Assembly: GCA_900321035.1 (NCBI GenBank)
Contig: ONUH01000002.1
Span: 124,001-188,000, forward strand
Source: an uncultured Selenomonadales bacterium
GTDB lineage: Bacteria; Bacillota; Negativicutes; Selenomonadales; Selenomonadaceae
Reading direction: 5' to 3'
DNA: 64,000 nt
Shown here one piece after another: positions 42,950 to 51,209 of this stretch (position 1 is its first letter; every line of letters starts with the position of its first letter). The notes under the pieces are model-generated. The model ran no database searches. It saw only the letters and a list, made by a program, of their open reading frames with translations, and had not been told where the DNA came from. The position numbers and the translations under genes were made by a program.

Positions 42950-43644
42950 TGGCACTCCCTCCAACCCCAAATATAATTTGGAGCATTTTCCCCTACGTTG
43001 AACAATAAATCCAAGATAGAAACCTGATGTGTAAACGCTTCACCCCTCTGCGGATATTCTGGATAGCCTGCATAGTCCTTCCACATAAGTTCAATCCCCG
43101 CTTTTTCATAGTCTTCCACAATAATATAATCCTTTGCGGCGGGGCCGGATACATATATATCTGCCCCTGATGCCTGTACAAGGCTCAAAAGCTTCTCATG
43201 TTTTACACCATGCGTTGAATAATCTCGACTATCCGAGAATTTTGTACAAATGTGCAGAAAATCGGTTGATATATGCTTTATCAAAAAACGATTGAGTTCG
43301 TATAGATAATTCCACGTTCTTTCCATATACACATAACGAAAGAAGCTTTCGTATTTCTTCCAAAAAGGTGCTTTGTGGTATGCCATTTCAAATGTCTGAA
43401 AATGTTTCTGCTGCCATTTCGAATCTTTTATATCCACATCAAGGATTAAGCGTTTTTCATTGCTCCCTACTGGCACCGAAAGCCATATTTTCCCCTGTGG
43501 AGTAAGAATTTGATTTCGATTTCTCCAATCATTTTTCGTAAATTGTACTTCGTCATAAAAAATGAATTCGTCAACGTCATGGATAATATCAAAGTAGCCT
43601 TTCCATGGAATATAATTAGATTGCAACACTGCAACACGTTTCAT
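42946..43644 (-). CDS. WbqC-family protein
   Basis: A 232-residue protein of the WbqC-like family found in O-antigen and antibiotic glycosylation clusters: AVLQSNYIPWKGYFDIIHDVDEFIFYDEVQFTKNDWRNRNQI is the diagnostic N-terminus. Its reaction is poorly established; context suggests transfer of an amino-acid or acyl group to an amino sugar. It overlaps the GNAT start (ATGA), placing both on one message. Confidence 0.86.
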   Translation of the reverse strand: MKRVAVLQSNYIPWKGYFDIIHDVDEFIFYDEVQFTKNDWRNRNQILTPQGKIWLSVPVGSNEKRLILDVDIKDSKWQQKHFQTFEMAYHKAPFWKKYESFFRYVYMERTWNYLYELNRFLIKHISTDFLHICTKFSDSRDYSTHGVKHEKLLSLVQASGADIYVSGPAAKDYIIVEDYEKAGIELMWKDYAGYPEYPQRGEAFTHQVSILDLLFNVGENAPNYIWGWRECQ

Positions 43645-43720
43645 TGTATGCTCCCTGTTATCTGTTTACCAAGATCGCGATCCATGTCTTATTGACATTC
43701 CTCACTCCAAATCTCCTGTT

Positions 43721-46237
43721 TTAACGTGATAGCACGTAATGAAGGATATTGGCTCCACATAAATCAAAAGCAACTTTTCGTTCTTGCCGTTCTCCCACAA
43801 GATTAAAAAATGTCTCATAAAAATCTTCAAGACCAGATGTATGGGTTAACTGAGGTTCATATACTATTTCATTCGGGGACAGCGATTTTTTTAAACTCTT
43901 TGAAAAAAAATCTACCATTTCTCTATAATCGTCAGTTGTTTGAAAAATCTCTGCCATCGTTGCCTTTTTTGTCGATTTGTCAATTCGGATGAGATATTTC
44001 CCTTGATTCGGATACAGTAAAATCTCATTGCCACGCTTCGCTAAAGACGGATAACCTATATCTATTTCACCCCCTAAGTATCCTCGATGCATTTCGATTT
44101 CGCCTGTGTGAATATTTATACAGGCAAAATCGTCTTTATTCGAAGAGATTACCCATAAGCAGCCGTCATCCCACAGGAGTCCAGCTGAAGCCCTTCTGTC
44201 ACCAAATAAATTCTCATACGTCCGAAGGATTGTTTGAGTACCGTCCCATTGCAACAAATCACCATTTTGGGAATATATCCAAAAAGATGAACCATCAAAA
44301 GTCATCGTCTCAAACTTATAGCTCGACGCGCCTATAGAGTAAATTAGATGCGTTTTTTCTTGTGTATCAAAACAAATCACCTTATTTCCCAATCGGAACG
44401 TAAAGTACAATTTTGTTCCAACAAGTGCGTCGCCGCCAAAAAGAGGTCCTTCCTCATTGCCAATCTCTTTCTCGATTTCCCTGAACCAATCAGAATAATA
44501 AAAAATTTGAGCATTATGAGGGGTGAACGACACAATCGCATGCGCACAATATGGTTTTAGCCATATCTTATTATCTATAAGATGCGCATTTGTAAACTGT
44601 GGTCCGGCTGTTTGAATTTTTGTCTCATCAAGTAGAAAGCAGCCCCATTTTTTCTTTCCAATTTCATACGACAAAATATTTTTTCCATTCGTGGGAATAA
44701 AATAAAAAACGCCATTATATTCAATGATTTTACTATATAAGAATCTTGTTGCTATTTCTTGATTCGGGAAAAAGTCGATACGTTTCGTATCAGTCCAATC
44801 CTCTCTCACTCGAAACAGTCCGTTGGTATTCCACGCAGGGAAATAAAAACCGTCTTCTTTATGTACTCCACTGACAAAGTTCAAACAGAGAATATCTTCC
44901 TGTGTAACATCAACTGTGGTTATATCCTCAATAATCACAGGCTTACCGGTCTTTCGGTACAACTCAACTACGCTGCTGCCATCACCATAATATGCATTGC
45001 TTAAAACGATGGCTCGATTCATATCCGCACTGTCATCGTAAATTCCCCAGCCTTCCGCGTTATACCGCGTAACGATTCCATCATATTCTTCTGCCAACTC
45101 AGGGCGCATTGATTTCAACGTGGCCTGCAGGAGAGGGTGAGGGCGCCAAAGGAGCGCTACTTCATCTTGATGTTCTTGAAAAGTCCTAAATACTTGACGG
45201 ATTTTCGCAAGCATCTTTTCATTATGTTGAAGCATGGCGGAAAGCCCAGTGTTATAAAAGACAATCTTTTTCCAGCTTCCATCGGGCTTCTGGATAATCT
45301 TCAGCCATTCATCAGGAATGTCTAACTCTTCTTGCTTTGTCATAGCCACTTTGTCAAACTTCGGCGAGCCCATTCCCAATATCCGCTTTTCCCAAAAGGT
45401 GCGTTCCGTTTGATTCGTCCGTTTTGTCAGCACGTCAATATAAACCCGCCGCATAGCTTCGGACTGGACGATAACTTGATGCGCATTTAACACCGCCGGT
45501 GTCGTAACAAAGTGCGCAATGCCCTCTTCCATCGTTTCGATTTCTTCCTCGCTCTTGCCTTCAAACTCCGGCTCGGCTAAGACGAAATAAGGGATGTAGA
45601 CCAGCTTGTCTGTTTGGCCCTTTAATTTACTGGAAAAGTATCTGCTTTCCACAGACGTGACACGATTATATTCGTCATACGGATTATGAATAAAAATGAC
45701 GTCAGGGGTTATTTCCTCCAAATTGAAGTCTTCCCATTTCACCGTCGGCACGTCTTTCGGGAATTGGTCCCTTTCGCAGTGCCACTCCGCAACGGTGTGC
45801 TCTGGCGTGAGATCGGCGTAAGGAATCGGCATGACGTAGGCGATGCAGTGCGCCTTGTCCTCGTCCGCCGCTCTCCAGACGCTTTCAAGGCTGTCCCACA
45901 TGCTGGCTTTATAGGGCAAGAAGAAGATTTCTTTTTTGAAGGAGGTTTCCTTTTGCGTTTGCGTAATCATATATTGCAGCAAGTCGCTGCACAGGGAGAC
46001 AATCTCGTCTTCGTCCGGCGCGTCTGTCGCCAACTGTTCCAAGGCAAGCAATAGTCCGTCGTATGTGTCCTTATACTCAGCAAAGCGACTCTCGGAAAGC
46101 CCCCGAAAACACAAATCGCGTGCCTGCAGGAGCGCATTGCGCATCGCATTCAGGTCACGCGAATGAAAGGGCGGCATGGCGTGCAAGCCGTCCTGGACGA
46201 TGTTCAGTTGTTTGAGCAATCGTTCCTTGATCGCCAT
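43721..46237 (-). CDS. CDP-glycerol-transferase-like protein with C-terminal beta-propeller-like region
   Basis: An 838-residue protein, first gene of the glycan operon. Residues 100-440 look like a TagF-type GT-B fold (KEIFFLPYKASMWDSLES, FIHNPYDEYN, LGMGSPKFD, LLWRPHP at 362-368, and YGDGSSVVELYRKTGKPV at 417-434 in place of SDYSS). Residues 440-800 contain repeated strand patterns such as KVICFDTQEKTHLIYSI, SFWIYSQNGDLLQWDG and CLWVISSNKDDFACI, resembling a beta-propeller. The combination is unusual. Polyol-phosphate or sugar transfer is plausible, not shown. Confidence 0.62.
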   Translation of the reverse strand: MAIKERLLKQLNIVQDGLHAMPPFHSRDLNAMRNALLQARDLCFRGLSESRFAEYKDTYDGLLLALEQLATDAPDEDEIVSLCSDLLQYMITQTQKETSFKKEIFFLPYKASMWDSLESVWRAADEDKAHCIAYVMPIPYADLTPEHTVAEWHCERDQFPKDVPTVKWEDFNLEEITPDVIFIHNPYDEYNRVTSVESRYFSSKLKGQTDKLVYIPYFVLAEPEFEGKSEEEIETMEEGIAHFVTTPAVLNAHQVIVQSEAMRRVYIDVLTKRTNQTERTFWEKRILGMGSPKFDKVAMTKQEELDIPDEWLKIIQKPDGSWKKIVFYNTGLSAMLQHNEKMLAKIRQVFRTFQEHQDEVALLWRPHPLLQATLKSMRPELAEEYDGIVTRYNAEGWGIYDDSADMNRAIVLSNAYYGDGSSVVELYRKTGKPVIIEDITTVDVTQEDILCLNFVSGVHKEDGFYFPAWNTNGLFRVREDWTDTKRIDFFPNQEIATRFLYSKIIEYNGVFYFIPTNGKNILSYEIGKKKWGCFLLDETKIQTAGPQFTNAHLIDNKIWLKPYCAHAIVSFTPHNAQIFYYSDWFREIEKEIGNEEGPLFGGDALVGTKLYFTFRLGNKVICFDTQEKTHLIYSIGASSYKFETMTFDGSSFWIYSQNGDLLQWDGTQTILRTYENLFGDRRASAGLLWDDGCLWVISSNKDDFACINIHTGEIEMHRGYLGGEIDIGYPSLAKRGNEILLYPNQGKYLIRIDKSTKKATMAEIFQTTDDYREMVDFFSKSLKKSLSPNEIVYEPQLTHTSGLEDFYETFFNLVGERQERKVAFDLCGANILHYVLSR

Positions 46238-46264
46238 TTCCCTCGCCTCCGAATCCTTTCTTCA

Positions 46265-46290
46265 GAGAAGGTCTGTGAAGACAGACTTCA
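46265..46290 (-). other. hairpin in the 5' UTR of the glycan operon
   Basis: GAAGTCTGT/ACAGACCTTC-type stem with a CTTC loop and one bulge, between the promoter and the SD of the first gene. No T-run follows, so it may affect mRNA stability or translation only. Confidence 0.4.
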
Positions 46291-46313
46291 CCTCTTGTTA
46301 CAAATATATTTAT

Positions 46314-46342
46314 ATTTTACAGGGAATATACCTTTTTGTCAA
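46314..46342 (-). promoter_or_regulatory. promoter of the glycan operon
   Basis: Minus strand: TTGACA (46342-46337), 17-bp spacer, TAAAAT (46319-46314). The genes down to 26473 follow with gaps under about 110 bases and no strong terminator between them. Confidence 0.75.
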
Positions 46343-46345
46343 ACA

Positions 46346-46394
46346 ATTCAAAAAGCCTGCCGACGACGTCGAAATGCAGTCGCGGCAGGCTTTT
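46346..46394 (-). terminator. aroF terminator
   Basis: A 12-bp stem (AAAAGCCTGCCG 46351-46362 / CGGCAGGCTTTT 46383-46394), ending on the minus strand in TTTTTGA, 6 bases after the aroF stop. Confidence 0.8.
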
Positions 46395-46399
46395 CATGC

Positions 46400-47431
46400 T
46401 TACAAATCTTGCGTCTTGATGCCCGATTCTTTCATGAACTTCGCCAGCTTCGTGACGCTGTCCATCAAATCGGTGTAATTCTCCGGCGTCAGCGACTGCG
46501 GCCCGTCGGAAAGAGCCTTGGCCGGGTTCGGGTGCATTTCCATGATCAAACCGTCCGCGCCGCAGGCGACGGCGGCGAGGGCCATCGGCTTGATGAAGCG
46601 CCATTTGCCGGTGCCGTGGCTCGGGTCCACGATAATCGGCAGGTGTGAAAGGTGCTTGATAGCGGCGACGGCGGAAAGGTCGAGGGTATTCCGCGTATAG
46701 GTCTCGTAGGTGCGGATGCCGCGCTCGCAGAAGATGACGTTCGGATTGCCTTCGTTCAGGATGTATTCGGCAGCGTTCAGCCACTCGTCGAGGGTGGCGG
46801 CGAGGCCGCGCTTCAGCATGACGGGCTTCTGGGTGCGGCCGACTTCCTTCAGCAAGCGGAAGTTCTGCATATTGCGGGCGCCGATCTGCAAGAGGTCGGC
46901 GTATTCGGCGACAGTCTCGACGGCGTCGACCTCGGTGACCTCGGTGACGATGCGGAGGCCGGTCTTTTCCTTCGCTTCCGCAAGATATTTGAGGCCTTCT
47001 TCTTCCAATCCCTGGAACGAGTACGGCGAAGTGCGGGGCTTATAGGCGCCGCCGCGCAGGAATTGGGCGCCGCCCTTTTTCGCGATTTCGGCGGCTTCGA
47101 GAAGCTGCTCGCGGCTCTCGACGGCGCAGGGGCCCGCCATCACGACGAATTCGTCCCCGCCCACCGGCACGCCGTCCACGTCGATGACGCTGGACTGGGG
47201 ATGGAATTCGCGGCTGGCCAGCTTGTAGCTCTTCGAGATGGAAACGCTGCGCTCGACGCCCGGCAGCGCGTCGATGGCGCAGGAGGCAAGGCGCGTCTTG
47301 TCGCCGATGACGCCGACGATGCGCTGCTGGGAGCCCTCCATGACCTTCGCGGAAAGGCCCGCGTCCTGGATCATTTCGATGACACCCTTGATATTTTCGG
47401 CGGTGGCGTCGGGATTCATGATGATAACCAT
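46400..47431 (-). CDS. aroF: 3-deoxy-7-phosphoheptulonate synthase (type I-beta)
   Basis: A 343-residue enzyme condensing PEP and erythrose-4-phosphate, the first step of aromatic amino acid synthesis. An N-terminal ferredoxin-like regulatory domain (1-70) precedes the barrel with VMAGPCAVES, KPRTSPYSFQG, LLQIGARNMQN, MLKRGL and IVDPSHGTGK. The N-terminal domain usually mediates feedback control in this subtype. It follows pheA on the same strand; a heptamer-repeat dyad separates the two. Transcription from the pheA T-box promoter is likely. Confidence 0.95.
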   Translation of the reverse strand: MVIIMNPDATAENIKGVIEMIQDAGLSAKVMEGSQQRIVGVIGDKTRLASCAIDALPGVERSVSISKSYKLASREFHPQSSVIDVDGVPVGGDEFVVMAGPCAVESREQLLEAAEIAKKGGAQFLRGGAYKPRTSPYSFQGLEEEGLKYLAEAKEKTGLRIVTEVTEVDAVETVAEYADLLQIGARNMQNFRLLKEVGRTQKPVMLKRGLAATLDEWLNAAEYILNEGNPNVIFCERGIRTYETYTRNTLDLSAVAAIKHLSHLPIIVDPSHGTGKWRFIKPMALAAVACGADGLIMEMHPNPAKALSDGPQSLTPENYTDLMDSVTKLAKFMKESGIKTQDL

Positions 47432-47502
47432 AAGAAATCGCTCCTTTATAATTATTGATTGGAATAAACAGAATTTCTGCTCCGAAAAGCGTTCTTGAAA
47501 CA

Positions 47503-47585
47503 GTGTGGAGTGTGAAGAGTGAGGAGTGAAGTGATTACAGGGTCAAAAGGCAATATCTCCACTCTTCACTCTTAACTCTCCACTC
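47503..47585. repeat. inverted arms of tandem AGTGRAG heptamers
   Basis: 29-base arms (47503-47531 and 47557-47585) are complementary at 24 of 29 positions. Each arm is four tandem heptamers close to AGTGRAG. It fills most of the pheA-aroF gap and resembles the short tandem heptamer repeats known from cyanobacteria, in a different phylum. Confidence 0.65.
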
Positions 47586-47589
47586 TTTT

Positions 47590-48432
47590 TTATTTTTCCA
47601 GCACCGGAAACCTTCCCAAGTCCTTGAGCCAGATGCTTTTCTGTCGCACGGCTTCGATGGACGCCTCCAGCGGCTCGCGGGATTTTCCCGCCTCGATTTC
47701 GAGGTCGAAGAAAAAGATGTAGACGCCGAGGCCGGTACGGGCCGGGCGCGAGACGATGCGCGTCATGTTCACGCCGCGGCCGGCGAATTCCTCCAGCACG
47801 GCGCAAAGGCTGCCCGCCCGCGCGCCGTCGATCTGGCAGACGATCAGCGCGCGCCCGCCCTTCGATTCGTCCACCACGGGGACGGGGCGGCGGCGCAGCT
47901 GGTAAAACCGCGTGGAATTCGTCATGCTGTCCTGGATCTCCGTAGCGACGGCGGAAAGGCCGTACAGCTCCCCTGCCCGCGCCGTGCATATGGCCGCCGC
48001 GCCCGGCTCGCCCTTCGAGACGATCTCGGCGGCTTTCGCGGTGCTCTCGGTAGCGACGAGCTTCGCTTTCGGAAAGTGCTCCTTCAGATAGCCGCGGCAT
48101 TGCGCCAGCGGCTGCGGATGCGAATAGATGGCGTGGATCTCGGCGGCAGCGTCCTTCGCCATGAGCTGGTTGTGGATGTCCCAAATCAGCTCGCGCTCGA
48201 TGGCGAGGTCGTCGGCTTGGGCCAGCGTGTCCATCGTCACGTTCACCGCGCCCTCCAGCGAGTTTTCCACCGGCACGACGCAGGAATCCACTTCCCCGTC
48301 GGCGGCGGCCTGCATCACCGAAAAAATATCCGGATACGGGCGAAGCTCCGCGCCGCCGATTTTGTCGCTGAGGAACATCGCGGCCGCCTCGCTGTGGGTG
48401 CCCCGCGGCCCCAGAAAACCTAATGTCTGCAA
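47590..48432 (-). CDS. pheA: prephenate dehydratase with ACT domain
   Basis: A 280-residue enzyme converting prephenate to phenylpyruvate. The catalytic domain has GFLGPRGTHSE, VPVENSLEGAV, YSHPQPLAQC, ESTAKAA and NSTRFY (the Thr-Arg-Phe motif); the ACT domain (about 190-260) should bind phenylalanine. The ACT signature ESRP reads VSRP here (NMTRIVSRP), which may weaken feedback inhibition. The start is a TTG at 48432 with GGAGGG upstream; the ATG at 48465 lies inside the T-box terminator hairpin and is rejected. Confidence 0.93.
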   Translation of the reverse strand: MQTLGFLGPRGTHSEAAAMFLSDKIGGAELRPYPDIFSVMQAAADGEVDSCVVPVENSLEGAVNVTMDTLAQADDLAIERELIWDIHNQLMAKDAAAEIHAIYSHPQPLAQCRGYLKEHFPKAKLVATESTAKAAEIVSKGEPGAAAICTARAGELYGLSAVATEIQDSMTNSTRFYQLRRRPVPVVDESKGGRALIVCQIDGARAGSLCAVLEEFAGRGVNMTRIVSRPARTGLGVYIFFFDLEIEAGKSREPLEASIEAVRQKSIWLKDLGRFPVLEK

Positions 48433-48440
48433 CTTATCCC

Positions 48441-48727
48441 TCCTAACAAAAAAAGTCCCGTCCATGAAAGGACGAGACTTCCTCGCGTTACCACCTTATT
48501 TATCCGCCGAAGCGGATCGCTCAGTTCCGACGGGTCTATAAAAACCGATCGGCCTCCCCTCATAACGGCAGGGACTCCGGCATCGCCTATTGCGTTTTCA
48601 CGCGTTCAGCGAGCGGCTCACAGGCGAACTTCCTCCGCGCATCCCCGGCCGGCTTCCAGCTGCCCCGGCTCTCTGTGCGCTTCCGCGCGGCATACTTTTC
48701 CTGTTCATTGCCATTTTCGATATGATT
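48441..48727 (-). ncRNA. T-box leader, phenylalanine-specific
   Basis: Minus strand: an AGTATGC S-turn-like element, AGAGAGCCGGGG with GCTGGAAGCCGG of stem I, GAAGTTCGCC giving specifier TTC (Phe), then the T-box AAGGTGGTAACGCG (48497-48484) whose TGGT bulge matches the ACCA end expected for tRNA-Phe. A terminator stem AAGTCTCGTCC/GGACGGGACTT with seven T (about 48480-48444) follows. Uncharged tRNA-Phe should permit pheA expression. Confidence 0.9.
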
Positions 48728-48731
48728 TCGT

Positions 48732-48760
48732 ATCATAGCACGGCTTTCTTGTTTGCGCAA
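48732..48760 (-). promoter_or_regulatory. promoter of the pheA T-box transcript
   Basis: Minus strand: TTGCGC (48760-48755), 17-bp spacer, TATGAT (48737-48732). Confidence 0.65.
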
Positions 48761-48770
48761 GTCGTTTTGG

Positions 48771-48814
48771 AAAATTCCGAGGCAAGAAAATAAGAATTTC
48801 TTACCTCAGATTTT
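48771..48814. repeat. hairpin element related to 5167-5219
   Basis: An imperfect stem (48771-48789 with 48797-48814) with a 7-base loop. Its 3' arm TTTCTTACCTCAGA is identical to part of the perfect hairpin at 5167-5219; the 5' arm has two C-A mismatches. It lies between the divergent pheA and kor transcripts. Confidence 0.6.
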
Positions 48815-48939
48815 TTGCGCACAAATCTGTTTAGTTCCAATCCCAGCCATAGCAAAGGTTTCAGCCGGCACGTCCAAAACGAAGCATTCTTTTATGTAAA
48901 ATTTTATATATTTTTTATATAATATTTTGCATAAAACTA

Positions 48940-48968
48940 TTGAATTGCCCTGCGTACGATGTTATGAT
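48940..48968 (+). promoter_or_regulatory. kor operon promoter
   Basis: TTGAAT (48940-48945), 17-bp spacer, TATGAT (48963-48968), preceded by a long A/T-rich stretch (48891-48940) that may act as an UP element. Confidence 0.68.
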
Positions 48969-49010
48969 AGACAAACATGGTAAAGGCGCGAAAGATAGGA
49001 GAGTATGGCA

Positions 49011-49205
49011 ATGCTGAAATTTTACACAAAGCGATGCAAGGGCTGCGGCATTTGCGCGCATTTTTGTCCGCGCGGCGTCCTTGAAATCACGGAGCTGAAC
49101 AAATCGGCCATCGTGCCGGGCAAAGAAAACGATTGCATTTCCTGCGGCCAGTGCGAGATGCGCTGCCCGGACTACGCGATTTTCGTGAAAAAGGAGGGAG
49201 CGTGA
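49011..49205 (+). CDS. korD: 2-oxoacid:ferredoxin oxidoreductase delta subunit (ferredoxin)
   Basis: A 64-residue 2[4Fe-4S] ferredoxin-type subunit with CKGCGICAHFCP and CISCGQCEMRCP. It carries electrons from the TPP subunit to free ferredoxin. The ATG at 49011 has AGGAGAG 7 bases upstream; an ATG at 49005 is too close to the SD. The stop TGA shares one base with the korA ATG. First gene of korDABC. Confidence 0.93.
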   Translation: MLKFYTKRCKGCGICAHFCPRGVLEITELNKSAIVPGKENDCISCGQCEMRCPDYAIFVKKEGA

Positions 49206-50362
49206 TGAGCCGCGTTCTTCTGATGCAAGGCAACCAGGCGGTAGTCGAGGGCGCGATCGCTGCGGGCGTCCGCTTTTACGGCGGCTACCCGATTACGCCG
49301 TCCACGGAAATCGCCGAGGGTATGGCGAAGCGGCTGCCGCAGGTCGGCGGGAAATTCATGCAGACGGAGGACGAGCTGGCGGGCATCGGTACGGTCCTCG
49401 GCGCGTCGCTGGGCGGCATGAAAGCGATGACCGCAACCTCGGGACCGGGCTTTTCCCTGAAGCAGGAGATGATCGGATTGGCTTGCAGCGCCGAGATTCC
49501 CTGCGTGGTCGTGAATGTGCAGCGCGTGGGCCCCGCCACGGGGCAGCCGACGTCCCCCTCGCAGGGCGACGTGATGCAGGCGCGCTGGGGCACCCACGGC
49601 GACCATTGGCTGATCGCGGTATCGCCGTCCAGCGTGCCGGAATGCTTCGACCTGACTCGGCGCGCCGTGGCGCTCAGCGAAAAATATCGCTGCCCGGTCA
49701 TCCTTTTGATGGACGAGATCATCGGCCACATGCGGGAACGTATCGAGCTGCCGGACAATTACGAGGGTCTTGAGGCCCCGCGCCGGAAGCAGCCCGACGT
49801 GTCGCCGGAAAACTATTTGGCCTACGCCGTCACGGACGGCTCGAAAGTCCCGGCAATGGCGGACTTCGGCAGCGGCTACCGCTGGCATGTGTCCGGCCTC
49901 ATCCACGACGAGACGGGATTCCCGAAGGGGACGCCCGCCGCCACAAAGAATTCCCAGGACCGCCTGCATGCGAAGCTTCGTGACCATGAGGACGACATCA
50001 TCCAAGTGGAAAAATACAAGACCGAGGACGCCGACGTCATCGTCATCGCATATGGCGGCGCGGCGCGGACGGCATACGACGCCGTGGACATGGCGCGGGC
50101 CGAGGGAATCCGCGCGGGGCTGCTCCGTCCGGTGACCATCTGGCCCTTTGCGGACAACGCCGTCAAGGAGGCCGCACAGACGGCAAAATGCCTGCTGGTG
50201 CACGAGCTGAACTGCGGCCAGTATGTGCGCGAGGTCGGACGCGCGGCGCGGGGGCTCGTACCCGTCGATCTGTACGCGAAATACGACAACGAACCGGCAA
50301 CGCCGGAGCAGCTGCTGGAAAAGATCCGCGAGTCTGCGGAAAAGATAAAGGGGGCGAAATAA
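49205..50362 (+). CDS. korA: 2-oxoglutarate/2-oxoacid:ferredoxin oxidoreductase alpha subunit
   Basis: A 385-residue subunit containing the pyrimidine-binding and core domains; the motif YGGYPITPSTEIAE is diagnostic and the C-terminus (AYGGAARTAYDAV, LLVHELNCGQYVREV) is the transketolase-C-like part. With KorB it makes or oxidises 2-oxoacyl substrates with CoA and ferredoxin. 2-Oxoglutarate is the most likely substrate given the four-gene KorDABC layout, though branched-chain 2-oxoacids are possible. Reductive 2-oxoglutarate synthesis would fit an anaerobe. Confidence 0.92.
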   Translation: MSRVLLMQGNQAVVEGAIAAGVRFYGGYPITPSTEIAEGMAKRLPQVGGKFMQTEDELAGIGTVLGASLGGMKAMTATSGPGFSLKQEMIGLACSAEIPCVVVNVQRVGPATGQPTSPSQGDVMQARWGTHGDHWLIAVSPSSVPECFDLTRRAVALSEKYRCPVILLMDEIIGHMRERIELPDNYEGLEAPRRKQPDVSPENYLAYAVTDGSKVPAMADFGSGYRWHVSGLIHDETGFPKGTPAATKNSQDRLHAKLRDHEDDIIQVEKYKTEDADVIVIAYGGAARTAYDAVDMARAEGIRAGLLRPVTIWPFADNAVKEAAQTAKCLLVHELNCGQYVREVGRAARGLVPVDLYAKYDNEPATPEQLLEKIRESAEKIKGAK

Positions 50363-50363
50363 C

Positions 50364-51209
50364 ATGAAAAGCATGGAAGAGCTTGTCAATGAATATTTCC
50401 GCCCCAACCGTCTGCCCCACCTCTGGTGCCCCGGCTGCGGAAACGGCGTCGTGCTCGGCGCGCTCCTCAAAGCCATCGACGCGGAAGGTCTTGCGAAAGA
50501 CGACGTGGCGGTGATTTCCGGCATCGGCTGCTCCAGCCGCGCTTCGGGCTATGTGGATTTCAACACCGGAAACACTCTCCACGGCCGCGCGCTGCCGATT
50601 TCCACCGGCCTGAAAATGGCGCGGCCCGACCTCAACGTCATCACGCTGTCCGGCGACGGCGACTGCTCGGCCATCGGCGGCAATCATCTGATCCATGCCG
50701 CCCGCCGCAATATCGGTCTGACGCTGGTGGTGTTCAACAACAGCATTTACGGCATGACCGGCGGCCAATACTCGCCGCTGACCCCGCAGGGCGCCCGCGC
50801 GACCACCGCGCCGTACCTGACCATAGAGCCCAGCTTTGACATCCTGGCGCTGGCGGAGGCGGCGGGAGCGACCTTCACGGCCCGCGCCACGACCTACCAT
50901 GTGCCGATTCTCGTGGACGTGCTCCGCAAAGGCATCCGTCACGAGGGCTTCAGCATCATCGAGGCCGTCACCGGCTGCCCGACGAACTTCGGACGGCAGA
51001 ACAAGCTCGCCGCGCCTGCGATGATGATGGAGTGGCAGAAGGAACACGGCGTCATGAAAGCGGCGTGGGACAAGATGGACCCGGCGCAGCGGGAAGGGAA
51101 ATTCCCCATCGGCGTGCTCTCCGAGCGCACCGACCTGAAAGAATACACGAAAGCCTACGATGAAATCATCGAACGGGCGCAGTCCGGAAAGGAGGCGGCG
51201 TCGGCATGA
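50364..51209 (+). CDS. korB: 2-oxoacid:ferredoxin oxidoreductase beta subunit (TPP-binding)
   Basis: A 281-residue TPP-binding subunit. WCPGCGNGVVLGAL and SGIGCSS supply cluster and substrate-site residues; the thiamine diphosphate motif is LSGDGDCSAIGGNH...NN (GDG-x22-28-NN). The ATG lies one base after the korA stop codon. The C-terminus overlaps korC by ATGA. Cytoplasmic heterotetramer partner. Confidence 0.94.
   Translation: MKSMEELVNEYFRPNRLPHLWCPGCGNGVVLGALLKAIDAEGLAKDDVAVISGIGCSSRASGYVDFNTGNTLHGRALPISTGLKMARPDLNVITLSGDGDCSAIGGNHLIHAARRNIGLTLVVFNNSIYGMTGGQYSPLTPQGARATTAPYLTIEPSFDILALAEAAGATFTARATTYHVPILVDVLRKGIRHEGFSIIEAVTGCPTNFGRQNKLAAPAMMMEWQKEHGVMKAAWDKMDPAQREGKFPIGVLSERTDLKEYTKAYDEIIERAQSGKEAASA

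Noticed and set aside
49172-50524. 450-codon minus-strand frame
   Set aside because: Antisense to korA, which has full family motifs and operon context.
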